A stretch of 55,559 bases of DNA from Microseira wollei NIES-4236 (GTDB taxonomy: Bacteria > Cyanobacteriota > Cyanobacteriia > Cyanobacteriales > Aerosakkonemataceae), in the NCBI RefSeq assembly GCF_020521235.1, contig NZ_BLAY01000053.1:1-55559 (forward strand). The letters run 5' to 3'. The first letter of the stretch is position 1, and every line of letters begins with the position of its first letter. Below are positions 43,462 through 52,824 of this stretch, one piece after another. The position numbers were made by a program, and so were the translations under genes. The notes beneath the pieces are model-generated. The model made no database searches and was not told the DNA's origin. It was given only the letters and a program-made list of their open reading frames with translations.

Positions 43462-44628
43462 TCATCCATTCCCATTACCGAGCAATTCAGCGATCGCTCT
43501 TTGTTCTTCGGGTTCTTCGGCAGGGAACTCCTGACGCCGGTCGGTAATCAGCCAGTTTAAAGCGGCTGCTTCTACATCAATCGATGCACCCGTTTTATCG
43601 ATGCAGTGGCGACCAAATACCAGCTTGTCTACTAAACGCACCCCTGGCCCCAAGCGGGAGTAATCAAAGATAATGCTGTTATCGATGGTGGCTCCTTTGC
43701 AGACCCAGCAATTTGGCCCGATCATCGTCGGCCCGATAATTTTAACGCCGTCTTCGATATGCGTCATGCCGCCGATGTATACTGGTCCTGTGATGTCCAC
43801 CTTGTCCCAGTTCGCCGCCACGTTTAGCCCCGCGTAGACGCCGGGACGCACTTGATGTCCTGGAATTGAGACGTTTTTGACTTTCCCCTTTAACACGTCG
43901 CGAATGGCTTGCCAGTAGTCGGGAACCTTACCGATATCCACCCATTGGAAGTCCATGCTGACGGCGTAGAAAGGGGCGTTGATTTCTACCAGTTTGGGGA
44001 ATAACTGGCTACCGATGTCGTATTCGACGCCAGAGGGGATGTAATCCAACACTTCTGGCTCAAAAATGTAGATGCCGGTGTTAATGTTGGTGCTGAGGGC
44101 TGCTTCGACTTTTGGCTTTTCTTGGAAAGCTTTGATGCGACCTTCTTCGTCGGTGACGACTACCCCGTAGCTAGAAACTTCTTCGCGGGGGACGGTTTTC
44201 ATCACCACGGTAGCGATTGCGCCTTTTGATTTGTGCCACTTCACCGCAGCAGTTAAATCCAGGTCAATCAAGGCATCGCCGCACAGTACCACAAAGGTAT
44301 CGTCGAAAAAGGGATAGAAGTCTTGGATGCGGCGCATCCCACCCGCCGAACCGATTGCTTCTCCCACCAGCTTGCCTTCAACGATCCGACCTTCAAAAGA
44401 ATAGGCAATTTGGACCCCAAAGCGCTGACCATCGCGGAAATAGTTTTCTATTTCATCGGCTAGGTGGCTGACGTTGACCACGATTTGGTCAAACCCGTGT
44501 AGGCGTAGCAATTCGACCAAAAACTCCATCACTGGTTTTTGCAGGATTGGAATTAGAGGCTTGGGAATTGTGTAAGTGATTGGACGGACGCGGGTACCTT
44601 TCCCAGCCGCCAGAATCATGGCTTTCAT
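43462..44628 (-). CDS. sugar-1-phosphate nucleotidyltransferase (mannose/glucose-1-P type)
   Basis: A 388-residue NDP-sugar pyrophosphorylase. The N-terminal Rossmann-type NTP_transferase domain has MILAAGKGTRVRPITYTIPK (signature G-x-G-T-R-x-x-P-x-T), EAIGSAGGMRRI, VVLCGDALIDLDL, VPREEVSSYGVVV and NINTGIYIFEPEVLDYIP. A C-terminal left-handed beta-helix (about residues 260-350, IPGHQVRPGVYAGLNVAANW onward) follows. Such proteins make GDP-mannose, dTDP-glucose or UDP-glucose, and the exact product cannot be read. The ATG at 44628 is preferred to the preceding TTG. Probably feeds polysaccharide or glycoconjugate synthesis; no pathway partners are adjacent. Confidence 0.9.
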   Translation of the reverse strand: MKAMILAAGKGTRVRPITYTIPKPLIPILQKPVMEFLVELLRLHGFDQIVVNVSHLADEIENYFRDGQRFGVQIAYSFEGRIVEGKLVGEAIGSAGGMRRIQDFYPFFDDTFVVLCGDALIDLDLTAAVKWHKSKGAIATVVMKTVPREEVSSYGVVVTDEEGRIKAFQEKPKVEAALSTNINTGIYIFEPEVLDYIPSGVEYDIGSQLFPKLVEINAPFYAVSMDFQWVDIGKVPDYWQAIRDVLKGKVKNVSIPGHQVRPGVYAGLNVAANWDKVDITGPVYIGGMTHIEDGVKIIGPTMIGPNCWVCKGATIDNSIIFDYSRLGPGVRLVDKLVFGRHCIDKTGASIDVEAAALNWLITDRRQEFPAEEPEEQRAIAELLGNGNG

Positions 44629-44639
44629 CAATATTTGTC

Positions 44640-44927
44640 CTTCAACCCTTGGCTACTAAAGTTGGGGGATTTGATGGCAAATCAAATCTTCTGTTCAATT
44701 TTCTGTCAAGAGCGGGAATCATTGACAGATGTTCTAGCAATTTAGCTGTTCAAACTGTTGACACTCCCCGCGCCTATTGGTACGGGGATTCTTAAGACCT
44801 TTCAATCTTAATATCCCTATTTCTAGGGTTCCCAGGCTGACCAAAATTGCCACGAGGGCGTGGTGATACGCCAGTTGCTCGACTTGGGGAAACCCCAAGA
44901 CCGCACTGGCTCTCCTCCTTACAGTTT
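44640..44927. other. spacer upstream of the nucleotidyltransferase gene
   Basis: 290 bp without a credible gene. It should contain the promoter of the minus-strand nucleotidyltransferase. The open frame 44734-44973 on the minus strand runs into the MITE and has no recognisable homology. Confidence 0.55.
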
Positions 44928-45030
44928 CAGGACTTACGCAAAGAAACCGGGTTTCTCTGAAAAATCGTGGCAAGAGAACTAGAGATCGACGCAGAAACCC
45001 GGTTTCTGGGATCGTCGTGCGTAAGTCCTG
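44928..45030. mobile_element. MITE copy B (TIR CAGGACTTACGCA), 5-bp target duplication
   Basis: Left end CAGGACTTACGCAAAGAAAC; right end GTGCGTAAGTCCTG. AGTTT flanks both sides (44923-44927 and 45031-45035). The interior has two convergent GAAACCGGGTTTCT boxes and GAAAAATCGTGGCA. More complete than copy A at 4339-4443. Confidence 0.9.
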
Positions 45031-45104
45031 AGTTTTTTGGGCGGAAGCGTGGTTTTACCCACAGGTTTTGCAGAGTCCCTGTATACCATAGCCAACGCTA
45101 TGCT

Positions 45105-45950
45105 TTATAAAGCGCGAATTTTTAGGTCTTGGTAGAACTCGTGTTGGACTAACTCTACTTTAGATTGCGCCGACAGCAGCAGCAGCGACCAGAAGACGCC
45201 CACCCGGTCGTGTAATTGTTCGGGAGTAGGAGTTATTGTCAAATTGGCCTCTGCTGATGGTAGATCGGGAGAATTCCCTCGATTGCCCCGTGAGAGGGAC
45301 CATAACCCTAATAATTGATCGAGAGTCAGCCCATCTTGTTCCCCGGTTTGATTTGACCAATAAGCCGCCAAAAACCGCTCGAGTTCAACTGCGATTTCGC
45401 TGAGATTTTCTTGGCTTGCCAATTCTAGAGCTGCCCGCATTTGAGCGCGTGCAGAGGCATTGGCGTGAGAATTGGTGCGACGAGAGCGTGGGGATTGCTT
45501 TTCCATTGCGGCGGCGACTAACCGCAATTGCTCAATTAATTCCTGCAACGTCACGGGGCGATTTGGTGGCGGTACTGCGGTGGGACGCCTGCGTAACTGG
45601 CGTTCCAGACGCAATGGCAATCGCCCTTCGCCTGCATCTGCCAATTCCAGTTCTTCTGCTTCTGGTGACTCAGCAGGGATTTCCGGTTCTTGGAGGTTTT
45701 CTAAGGTATTGGCTTTGAGCAATACCAGCACCGCTGCATCCAAAAATGCCTGTCCAGATTGGGATAGATCTGTTTCTAACCAGCCAGTCTGCACCCCTTG
45801 GGCTAGTTCGTTTAAACAGCGGTCGATCACTTCAATTACCTGGACATCCCAAGGGTCAATTTCCCCCCGCTGAGCCAAGTCAATTAGCAGGGCGATCGCT
45901 AAGTGCGGCGCGTCATTCCACGCAGCTGCTCGATTTGGGGTCGGTGTCAT
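45105..45950 (-). CDS. scpA: segregation and condensation protein A (ScpA)
   Basis: Kleisin subunit of the SMC-ScpAB condensin, bridging SMC heads in chromosome segregation. The ATG at 45950 (MTPTPNRAAAWNDAPHLAIA) matches the cyanobacterial start; open sequence upstream overlaps the preceding gene. The N-terminal segment LAIALLIDLAQRGEIDPWDV is the ScpA signature, followed by FLDAAVLVLLKANTL, LELADAGEGRLPLRLERQLR, and the C-terminal winged-helix part ending VELVQHEFYQDLKIRAL. The middle linker is variable. It starts eight bases after the stop of the LapA-like gene, so the two are likely co-transcribed. No scpB nearby. Confidence 0.93.
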   Translation of the reverse strand: MTPTPNRAAAWNDAPHLAIALLIDLAQRGEIDPWDVQVIEVIDRCLNELAQGVQTGWLETDLSQSGQAFLDAAVLVLLKANTLENLQEPEIPAESPEAEELELADAGEGRLPLRLERQLRRRPTAVPPPNRPVTLQELIEQLRLVAAAMEKQSPRSRRTNSHANASARAQMRAALELASQENLSEIAVELERFLAAYWSNQTGEQDGLTLDQLLGLWSLSRGNRGNSPDLPSAEANLTITPTPEQLHDRVGVFWSLLLLSAQSKVELVQHEFYQDLKIRAL

Positions 45951-45958
45951 CGCCAAAT

Positions 45959-46339
45959 TCAACTTTGAGCAATTACTTTGGGCTGGGTATTTTTTGCTTC
46001 TGTCGCTTCTGTTGCCGATGATAGAGCCTGTTGTTGCTCTTGCAGTTCTGCTTTGTATTGTTCTAAGTCTTTTTCTAAAGCTTGAATCCGATTCTCCCGC
46101 TCGCGAATTTCTCGCGTTGTCTTGCGGGATTCCAAGAACCGCTGGAACCAACTCAAAATGCCAAATATCCAAGCCAGGACAGCCCCTAACCCCATTGCGC
46201 CAATTAATTCAATGCATAAAGGTGCTTGAATGTCAACCCCTTTAACCAATTTAATCGTAGCCGGATCGGTATTTTCTAAGCTAAATAAAACCAGCGCTGC
46301 ACAAAACAGGAAGATAATCAGAAAGTTAATCGCTCGCAT
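45959..46339 (-). CDS. LapA-domain (DUF1049) membrane protein
   Basis: A 126-residue protein with two N-terminal transmembrane helices (INFLIIFLFCAALVLFSLEN, residues 4-23, and IELIGAMGLGAVLAWIFGIL, about 43-62), the LapA/DUF1049 layout. A coiled coil (TREIRERENRIQALEKDLEQ, YKAELQEQQQALSSATEATE, residues 75-115) follows. LapA-type proteins in enterobacteria act in envelope lipopolysaccharide assembly with LapB; the role in cyanobacteria is not established. It lies directly upstream of scpA. The start is an ATG at 46339. Confidence 0.88.
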   Translation of the reverse strand: MRAINFLIIFLFCAALVLFSLENTDPATIKLVKGVDIQAPLCIELIGAMGLGAVLAWIFGILSWFQRFLESRKTTREIRERENRIQALEKDLEQYKAELQEQQQALSSATEATEAKNTQPKVIAQS

Positions 46340-46616
46340 TAAGCAACTCCTAGATCAAACAGAAATTGAACCGAGACAAAGCAAGACTGAGGACAGATTT
46401 TGCCCGTCTGTGAGGGTAGAGAGGCGCTCCCTTGCACGCAAGGGAGTGGATGGATGGGCGGTGCGATCGCTCACCAGCCTTATTTTAGCCTCCCAGCTGC
46501 CACCCGTCGGAAGAGGGACAAGCAAGAAGGGAGACAAGGGAAGACTTAAAGATAGCCCCCAGAACACCACATGCTAGCAGTCCCAAGACAAATTCGGGTT
46601 ATGGAACAGCAGCGAT

Positions 46617-47845
46617 AAGATGGAGAATTTTTCCACTTTTTGCCACGTTTTCTGGTGGTTCCTTTGTGCTTTTGCAGAAATTTGTCAAAAATTGAGGCTG
46701 GACTGCAAAGATATTGCTGACTTAGGTGATGGGATGTTATCCCAACCTGTAAAAAAAACACCAGAGAAAGTCAGAGCCAATTCCCAACAAGATGGGGGAG
46801 AAGCGATTGATATCTCAGTTTTTTATAACCACACTATTGAACAAGCAGTGGATTGTGGGCGATTCGCCTAGGGGCGATAGCTCGGCTTCACGCTGCTGAT
46901 TGGTAGCTTTATTAGGCATGGGTGGAATTGGTAAAACTGCCTTATCTGTAAAGTTAGGTGAATAGATTCAAGGCGAGTTTGACTATCTGAGCGGAGTCTA
47001 CGTAATGCCCCGTCTATCCAAGAATTGCTGGCGAATCTGCTGCAATTCCTCTGGGGTGAGCAGGAAACGCATTTACAGGAAACTTTGGACGAACAACTTT
47101 TGCGGCTGATGGCTTGTTTGCGTACCTCTCGCTGTCTTCTGATTTTAGATAATGCCGAATTTATTCTACAAAGTGGCGCTCGCCAACCCACAGGTTGCTA
47201 TCGCTCACAATATGAAGGATATGGTCGATTACTCAAGCTGATAGGTGAAACTTCCCACAACAGTTGCCTGGTGCTAACGTCCCGTGAGTTTGCCAAAGAA
47301 TTGATCCCATTAGAGGGAGAAAACCTGCCGGTTCGCTGCTTAAAGTTGGCAGGATTGTCCGCAGAAGAGGGACAAAAAATTTTTTAAGCCAAGGGGTGTT
47401 TGAGCGCTACGGGGGAAACCCGTTAGCCATAAAAATTGTGGCTTCTGCAATCAAAGATTTTTTGGCAGGGGATATTTCCAGCTGCCTGCAATTTTTAGAA
47501 CAAGACTTGTTTATTCAAGATCAACTGCGCGACCTTCTACAGGAGCAGTTTGGGCGTCTAACTCCCCTAAGTCACGACAAAACGATAAAGCTGTGGGATG
47601 TTCGATCTGGGGAATGTCTCAAAACATTAAAGCGCGATTCCTCTGAGGTGTGGGCGATCGCAACAGCACGCGATGGTCGCACCTTAGCCAGCGGCAGCGC
47701 CGATGGAGCGATGGCGCTGTGGGAGATTGAGACTGGTGAGCGTTTGAGGACGATGCGTACGCCTCGCCTCTACGAAGGTATGAATATTATGGGTGTCACA
47801 GGCGTCACCGATGCTGAGAAATCTACACTGAAGGCTGGAAATTGA
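46617..47845 (+). pseudogene. NB-ARC/WD40 STAND protein gene, internally deleted and multiply broken
   Basis: Pieces of one plus-strand gene occur in order: AFAEICQKLRLDCKDIADLG (end of the N-terminal helix-turn-helix domain); DGGEAIDISVFYNHT; LVALLGMGGIGKTALSVKLG (P-loop) followed by TAG; LLQFLWGEQETHLQETLDEQ and RCLLILDNAEFILQSG; LTSREFAKELIPLEGENLPV; then, one frame over, GNPLAIKIVASAIKDFLAGD. The NB-ARC region runs directly into the last WD40 repeats (HDKTIKLWDVRSGECLKTLK, LASGSADGAMALWEIETGER) and the usual cyanobacterial C-terminus RTMRTPRLYEGMNIMGVTGV. Most WD40 repeats have been deleted. At least two stops and two frameshifts make it non-functional. STAND proteins of this type are suspected signalling or defence sensors. 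Confidence 0.85.
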
Positions 47846-47915
47846 TGGCTTAGGGTCGATCTAGCAAAGGCCAAATAAATGTTAAGAAATATACAGACCT
47901 CGTGGCTTTCTGTCT

Positions 47916-50384
47916 GTGGATGACCTGCTTTGGCTCGATCGGATTCAAGCTTCAAATCGCCTCCAGGTGGGGGAAAAAGCCTTTTACTTAAGCCAGTTGC
48001 GGCAGAAGGGATATCCTGTTATTGGCGGTTTTGTAATTCCTAGTCCTGTTCTGCGCCAGTTTTTGGAGACGATTGAATGGTTAGATCCCCTGTTTGCCGA
48101 CTTGCCTTCTTCTTCGCTGTACGTGGATGTTGACAATCCTTACCAACTCCAGCAGGTGGCGCAGCGCATTCGTCGCGAAATGATGGCGGCGGCGCTGCCT
48201 GAAACTTGGGAATCAACGCTGTTAGCGGCGAGTAAAAAGTTGCAGGCGCAGGGATTGATTTTGCGACCGACGCTGGCGCTACCGTCCCATTTGGCGTTTG
48301 GCAGTACCGGAAAGATTTCCGGACTGCTGGAAAGTCATGTTTGCGCTTGTACGAGGGAGGCGATCGCTTTTGGCGTCAAGCGGGTGTGGGCGGAGTTATT
48401 TAGAGCCAGAAGCTTGCTGTATTGGCAGCGCTCCGGGATCAAACTGCAACAGATTCATCTAGGGATTTTAGTACAACCAATCCACGATGCACTAGCTTCT
48501 GGGCGCGTTTTAGCGACAAAAGAGGTTTGGGAAATTCAAGCAACCTGGGGACTGGGGATGGCGCTGGTGCGGGGAGAAGTGTTTCCAGATTACTACCAAG
48601 TGCAGCCAGATAGCGGCGCGATCGCTCGCCAACACCTGGGTAGCAAAACCATCGCCTATCGTTTGTCAGAAGGACAGGATGTTAGCGAATTACCAGGGAC
48701 CTTTGAGTCCCCCTCTAGCTATGCCCCTAAAGTTAGCAAACAACAATCAATCCCTGACAACTACCTACAAACTTATTTGCTGAGCGAGGAACAACAAAAA
48801 AAATACGCTCTAGAAGCAAAATATCTCACGGAACTGATTGAGTTGACCCACCGCCTGAGAGCGGATCTCAGTCCGACTTTAATCCTGGAGTGGACGCTAG
48901 CGCTCTTAGAACCGGGTTTGGAAGCGCAATTGTATCTCACCCAAGCGTATCCCCGTCCGCCAGATGGGGCTAGATCCCCCACAACCTCTCAAGAGGACTT
49001 CCTGACTCGGGGAGGGGGGGACGCGGGGAATGTTTCTACACAACTCGACCCGTCTTCTTCCTCCCCTCTCACAAGCGGTCAAACTGCCACGATTCGGGGT
49101 TTGGGGGCGTCTTCGGGGCGGGCAATGGGGAAAGCGCTCTTACTCGCTGGTAAGATTGACCATCCAGAGCAATTGCCACCAGGAAGGATTTTGCTTGCTC
49201 CTAGCATTACTCCCGATTGGTTACCTTTGTTGCAACGCGCTGCGGGTGTAGTTGCCGAACAGGGGGGCATGACTAGCCACATTGCTATTATTGCTCGCGA
49301 ATTAGGCATTCCAGCCGTGGTAGGTGTCAGAGGTGCAACTAAGATGATTAAAACGGGCGATTTTGTCATGGTAGACGGCGATCGCGGTGAGATTTATCGC
49401 CTGGAGTCTGGTGAGGGTCATCGGCAAGAATTTTATCCCAATTCCGTACCCCAAACTCTGCAATCTTTTACTCCCCTTGCTACTAGGCTGTTAGTCAATT
49501 TAAGTCAATCGGGTGCGATTGAGAAGGCAAAAGCGCTGCCGGTAGATGGGGTGGGGTTATTGCGAAGTGAAGTGATGATGCTGGAACTTTTGCAGGGACA
49601 ACATCCCAGTTTGTGGGTTGAGCAGGGGCGATCGCAACAGCTAGTTGAACGGTTAACCGAGCATATTAGTAGATTTGCCAGTGCTTTTGCGCCGCGTCCG
49701 GTATTTTATCGCTCCCTGGATTTGCGAGCGCACGAATTTCAATCTTTAGAAGGTAGCCCCTCATTTCCCGCCACCAGCAACCCGATGTTGGGCGTGCGGG
49801 GAACGTTCAGCTATCTAGTTTATCCAGAGATTTTCCAGCTAGAACTAACTGCAATCGCTGCAGTTTATCGTGCCGGATATACCAATGTGCGCTTGATTTT
49901 GCCTTTTGTTCGCACGGTTGAAGAGTTTTCTTTTTGCCGCCGTCAAGTTGAGCAAGCAGGGTTAACTCAATATGCCCAATTTGAATTGTGGATTATGGCG
50001 GAAGTGCCTTCTGTGCTGCTGTTGTTACCAGATTACGTTAAGGCAGGCGTCCAGGGTATTTCCATCGGCACTAACGATTTAACCCAACTATTATTAGGAG
50101 TTGACCGCGACCAAAGTCAGATGGCAGCGGCGTTTGACTCGCGGCATCCGGCAGTGATGCGCGCGGTGCAACAACTGATCCAAACTGCCAAACAGCAAGG
50201 GATTCCCACATCAATTTGCGGTCAAGCACCCGCACAGTATCCAGATTTAATCGAACACCTCGTCCGCTGGGGAATTGAGTCTATTTCTGTCAGTTTGGAT
50301 GCGGTTGATTCTACATATAGTGCGATCGCTCGCGCCGAACATCGCATCATTTTAGAAGCATCTCGGCGTCAGCTTGATTTGTGA
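47916..50384 (+). CDS. PEP synthase-like protein (PEP/pyruvate-binding, PEP-utilizing domains)
   Basis: An 822-residue protein with the layout of PEP synthase/PPDK. The N-terminal ATP-grasp pyruvate-phosphate dikinase-like domain (about 15-340) begins VGEKAFYLSQLRQKGYPVIG. The swivelling phosphohistidine domain has GGMTSHIAIIARELGIPAVV with the catalytic His. The C-terminal TIM-barrel has GVGLLRSEVMML, NPMLGVRGTFSYLV, EVPSVLLLL, SIGTNDLTQLLLGVDRDQSQ and SICGQAP. In the N-terminal domain several PPDK motifs are weak, so it may be a divergent homologue rather than a true PEP synthase. The start is a GTG at 47916. Between the first two domains an in-frame insertion (TSQEDFLTRGGGDAGNVSTQ, LDPSSSSPL) matches repeat DNA at 8225-8320. 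Confidence 0.88.
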   Translation: MDDLLWLDRIQASNRLQVGEKAFYLSQLRQKGYPVIGGFVIPSPVLRQFLETIEWLDPLFADLPSSSLYVDVDNPYQLQQVAQRIRREMMAAALPETWESTLLAASKKLQAQGLILRPTLALPSHLAFGSTGKISGLLESHVCACTREAIAFGVKRVWAELFRARSLLYWQRSGIKLQQIHLGILVQPIHDALASGRVLATKEVWEIQATWGLGMALVRGEVFPDYYQVQPDSGAIARQHLGSKTIAYRLSEGQDVSELPGTFESPSSYAPKVSKQQSIPDNYLQTYLLSEEQQKKYALEAKYLTELIELTHRLRADLSPTLILEWTLALLEPGLEAQLYLTQAYPRPPDGARSPTTSQEDFLTRGGGDAGNVSTQLDPSSSSPLTSGQTATIRGLGASSGRAMGKALLLAGKIDHPEQLPPGRILLAPSITPDWLPLLQRAAGVVAEQGGMTSHIAIIARELGIPAVVGVRGATKMIKTGDFVMVDGDRGEIYRLESGEGHRQEFYPNSVPQTLQSFTPLATRLLVNLSQSGAIEKAKALPVDGVGLLRSEVMMLELLQGQHPSLWVEQGRSQQLVERLTEHISRFASAFAPRPVFYRSLDLRAHEFQSLEGSPSFPATSNPMLGVRGTFSYLVYPEIFQLELTAIAAVYRAGYTNVRLILPFVRTVEEFSFCRRQVEQAGLTQYAQFELWIMAEVPSVLLLLPDYVKAGVQGISIGTNDLTQLLLGVDRDQSQMAAAFDSRHPAVMRAVQQLIQTAKQQGIPTSICGQAPAQYPDLIEHLVRWGIESISVSLDAVDSTYSAIARAEHRIILEASRRQLDL
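48965..49072. repeat. in-frame repeat within the PEP synthase-like gene
   Basis: GACGCGGGGAATGTTTCTAC and ACACAACTCGACCC recur, inverted, in the purC/Omp85 spacer at about 8263-8305. The surrounding CTCAAGAGGACTTCCTGACT is also absent from normal homologues. It encodes a Ser/Gly-rich linker. Confidence 0.75.
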
Positions 50385-50394
50385 TTTTAGATTG

Positions 50395-50650
50395 CTGCTA
50401 ATGGCTAATTGCTAATGGCTAATGGCTGGTAAAGCCGTAAAAATCTTCGCTCCAGCCAAAAACCCGGTTTATGCGTCAATTTCGCCCCTCGACAACCACG
50501 ATTTTTCGGAGCGCCCTTTGTTTTTTTGCGTAATTCCTAGATTATCTATTTTAGCAACTAGCTAATAGCTAATCGCTGGTATATCCATAAAATATTCCCA
50601 TGAGCAATTAGCAATTAGCAATTAGCAATTAGCAATTAGCGATTCGTTAC
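50395..50650. repeat. GCTAATG heptamers and a decayed MITE
   Basis: GCTAATGGCTAAT units occur at 50397-50425 and AGCAATTAGCAATT units at 50603-50645. Between them 50440-50530 is, in reverse, a degenerate copy of the CAGGACTTACGC MITE (AATTACGCAAAAAAAC, CGAAAAATCGTGG, GACGCATAAACCGGGTT). No gene. Confidence 0.75.
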
Positions 50651-51820
50651 CTAATAACGGTAAATCGCCGCTGGTGCTTCATCTGGCACTTTTTCTGGCT
50701 CGACTGCGTAAACTGTGCCGCCATTTATTATCGTATAAACCGCAGCAAAATTCAACAAATCCTCATCATCTGCTGCGGGTTCCGCGTGTAAATCTACACT
50801 CATTGTTTCCGGGTCAAAGTGTCCCCATTGTTGCTGTCCGACTGGTACAAATAACGAATCAACCCGTTGGTAATAGGCACTGGAAATCACATCTTTGAGA
50901 TCGTGAGAAGTTTTGCCAGTACCCGCTCCGGCTAATTCTTGGTATTGAGCGAGCGCAAGTTCTTCTGACTGCTGCAATATCGGATCTACAATCGGTAAAG
51001 CTTGCGCGTGCAATTCTGCCGGCTTCAAGTTTTCTGGATTGCCTGTAATGCCTTCTTCCACTAAATGCTGATAAGTATTAGCTTCTCTGTAAATTGGGAA
51101 CAGATACTCAACGCCTGCTAATACTAACGGCGCTTTCTTATTCCTCAGTTTCTCGTCGAATAAAGCGCTATCAACCATGTGAAAGAATTGCAGAATGTCT
51201 TCTTGATGCCTATCTCGATCTGGACTTCCTTGACCGTGAAAACTGCCCGGTTGTACGAAAGAATTCCTAGTACCGCCTTTGGATGTGGCAATCCGCTGTT
51301 GACCTTCTTTTGCAGTTTCGTCGTATTGCAGCGCTTCTTCTAAGCTTTTAGGAACGTTTTCCAGTTCTAGTTCGTTGATGCTGTAGCGCGTTGCTTCAAA
51401 GAACCTGATATTATTTTGGCTCAAAGCCAAGATGTAAAACAGTCCGTCATTATTGAGCAGATGCAGAAGTGGCTTAATGTGGAAATGATTATTGACGACC
51501 ACCAATTCTTGAAATTCGTAGGGAAGGCTGTAGTAGCGAAAGATTTCTGGAGAAATATAAATTGCCAGTCCCAAATCTTGATTTTCCCAAAAATCACCCG
51601 GATCGAGTTGATGAACTTGCTTAAACCATTCGATTGTCTCCTCGTCGTCTAAACCCATTTCCTTTAAACGTTCTTCTGCCTCGCGGACGATATTTTTAAA
51701 CCGAATCGGGTTTTGTCTAATTTCTGGCCCTGCCTTTTGCCTGGGCATATAAAGTGAAATGCAGGGCTTTTGAACCGTTTGTATTAAAGTTTTGAGTTCA
51801 TCGGTAGATAATAACGCCAT
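50651..51820 (-). CDS. baeRF (archaeo-eukaryotic release factor-like) domain protein
   Basis: A 389-residue cytosolic protein of the bacterial aeRF1 (baeRF) superfamily, probably the baeRF3/baeRF7 group. Family landmarks are KPCISLYMPRQKAGPEIRQN at the N-terminus, the FYILALSQNNIRFFEATRYS strand, FVQPGSFHGQGSPDRDRHQE, the HMVDSALFDEKLRNKKAPLV region, LAGVEYLFPIYREANTY, and a C-terminal VDSLFVPVGQQQWGHFDPET. Such proteins resemble the peptide-release or ribosome-binding domains of eRF1/Dom34 and are proposed to act in ribosome rescue or hibernation; experimental proof is limited. Solitary; the start is an ATG at 51820. Confidence 0.85.
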   Translation of the reverse strand: MALLSTDELKTLIQTVQKPCISLYMPRQKAGPEIRQNPIRFKNIVREAEERLKEMGLDDEETIEWFKQVHQLDPGDFWENQDLGLAIYISPEIFRYYSLPYEFQELVVVNNHFHIKPLLHLLNNDGLFYILALSQNNIRFFEATRYSINELELENVPKSLEEALQYDETAKEGQQRIATSKGGTRNSFVQPGSFHGQGSPDRDRHQEDILQFFHMVDSALFDEKLRNKKAPLVLAGVEYLFPIYREANTYQHLVEEGITGNPENLKPAELHAQALPIVDPILQQSEELALAQYQELAGAGTGKTSHDLKDVISSAYYQRVDSLFVPVGQQQWGHFDPETMSVDLHAEPAADDEDLLNFAAVYTIINGGTVYAVEPEKVPDEAPAAIYRY

Positions 51821-51975
51821 ATTCCCAACCTCCTATCAACACAAGGGGTAATAGGTCATAGGTGATGAAGAATGACCTATGACCTATTACCTATCTGGGT
51901 TAATTTCAGCGAAGCCTAAAGCTTGTGCCATCTTTCGATAGGATTAATTTGGCGCGGATGTGGTTGGTGATGGGG

Positions 51976-52824
51976 TTACAGAACGGTGGAGGTATCGCTT
52001 TGTGAAGCGAGTTGATGGGTAGAGATCGCTTGTTTTCTCCGCAAGATTATGCCCAAACTCACCTGTTTCATAATCCAGTACAATCCCGCAATCACCGCGA
52101 AAGTAACCCACATCACTAAAATTGGGCGTTTGGCGACGAGATCGTCTATGACGCTATTCGCTAAAGTATCGAGTTGCGTCACGATGTCCCAACTGTTGAA
52201 CCGCAAAAATCGCCCTAAATAAATCCCAATCGCACTCAGTGCGTGCAAGGCTAACTCTACCCAAAGGACGAATTTACCCAAACCTTGTCGTTTCAAATAT
52301 TCGCCCAGGTTAATTAAAGACAGGACGTAGGCTTCAAACCCACCGATCATAAAGACCAAATACTGGGGAACAAGCGCTAAGGTAATTGTCCACATCGAGT
52401 ATCCCTGGCGAATATCTTCAACTAGGTGAATGATATCGGTCAGAACATACGGCGCATTGGGCAAAAATGCGATAAAAACGAGGAATCCCAGCCACCAAAA
52501 CCAAGATCGGGTTTGCGGACTACGCATCAACCACACATCCAACGCGATTAAAACCAGCGTAATTGCCCAAACGATATAATTCGTGCGGTTCTCGATGATG
52601 AAACGCGCTATGTGGGTCAAAACCAAGGGGGATTTTGGCAAAAAGGTGGCGAATAGGAATAGTCCAATCCACCATAATGCTTTGCGCGATCGCGGTCTGC
52701 CAAATAGCCACACACTCAAAGCCAACGGCAATAAAGCTAAAAACAGGTTCCAAGCCATCCAGTCAATATTCTTGTGCAATGCACCCCAGGCATCGGCTAT
52801 CCAGGCTATCAATTCAACTGTCAT
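51976..52824 (-). CDS. DUF1361 integral membrane protein
   Basis: A 282-residue polytopic protein with six to seven helices. The DUF1361 signature appears twice in spirit: WIGLFLFATFLPKSPLVLTH and WWLGFLVFIAFLPNAPYVLT-DIIHL. Then come MWTITLALVPQYLVFMIGGF, YVLSLINLGEYLKRQG and YLGRFLRFNSWDIVTQ, all typical of the family. Function unknown. The upstream frame MTVELIAWIADAWGALHK has an amphipathic start, and the ATG at 52824 is the only reasonable one. Solitary; a repeat-rich spacer lies upstream. Confidence 0.9.
   Translation of the reverse strand: MTVELIAWIADAWGALHKNIDWMAWNLFLALLPLALSVWLFGRPRSRKALWWIGLFLFATFLPKSPLVLTHIARFIIENRTNYIVWAITLVLIALDVWLMRSPQTRSWFWWLGFLVFIAFLPNAPYVLTDIIHLVEDIRQGYSMWTITLALVPQYLVFMIGGFEAYVLSLINLGEYLKRQGLGKFVLWVELALHALSAIGIYLGRFLRFNSWDIVTQLDTLANSVIDDLVAKRPILVMWVTFAVIAGLYWIMKQVSLGIILRRKQAISTHQLASQSDTSTVL

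Noticed and set aside
44734-44973. 79-residue minus-strand frame upstream of the nucleotidyltransferase
   Set aside because: It runs into the MITE at 44928 and has no recognisable domain or start signal.
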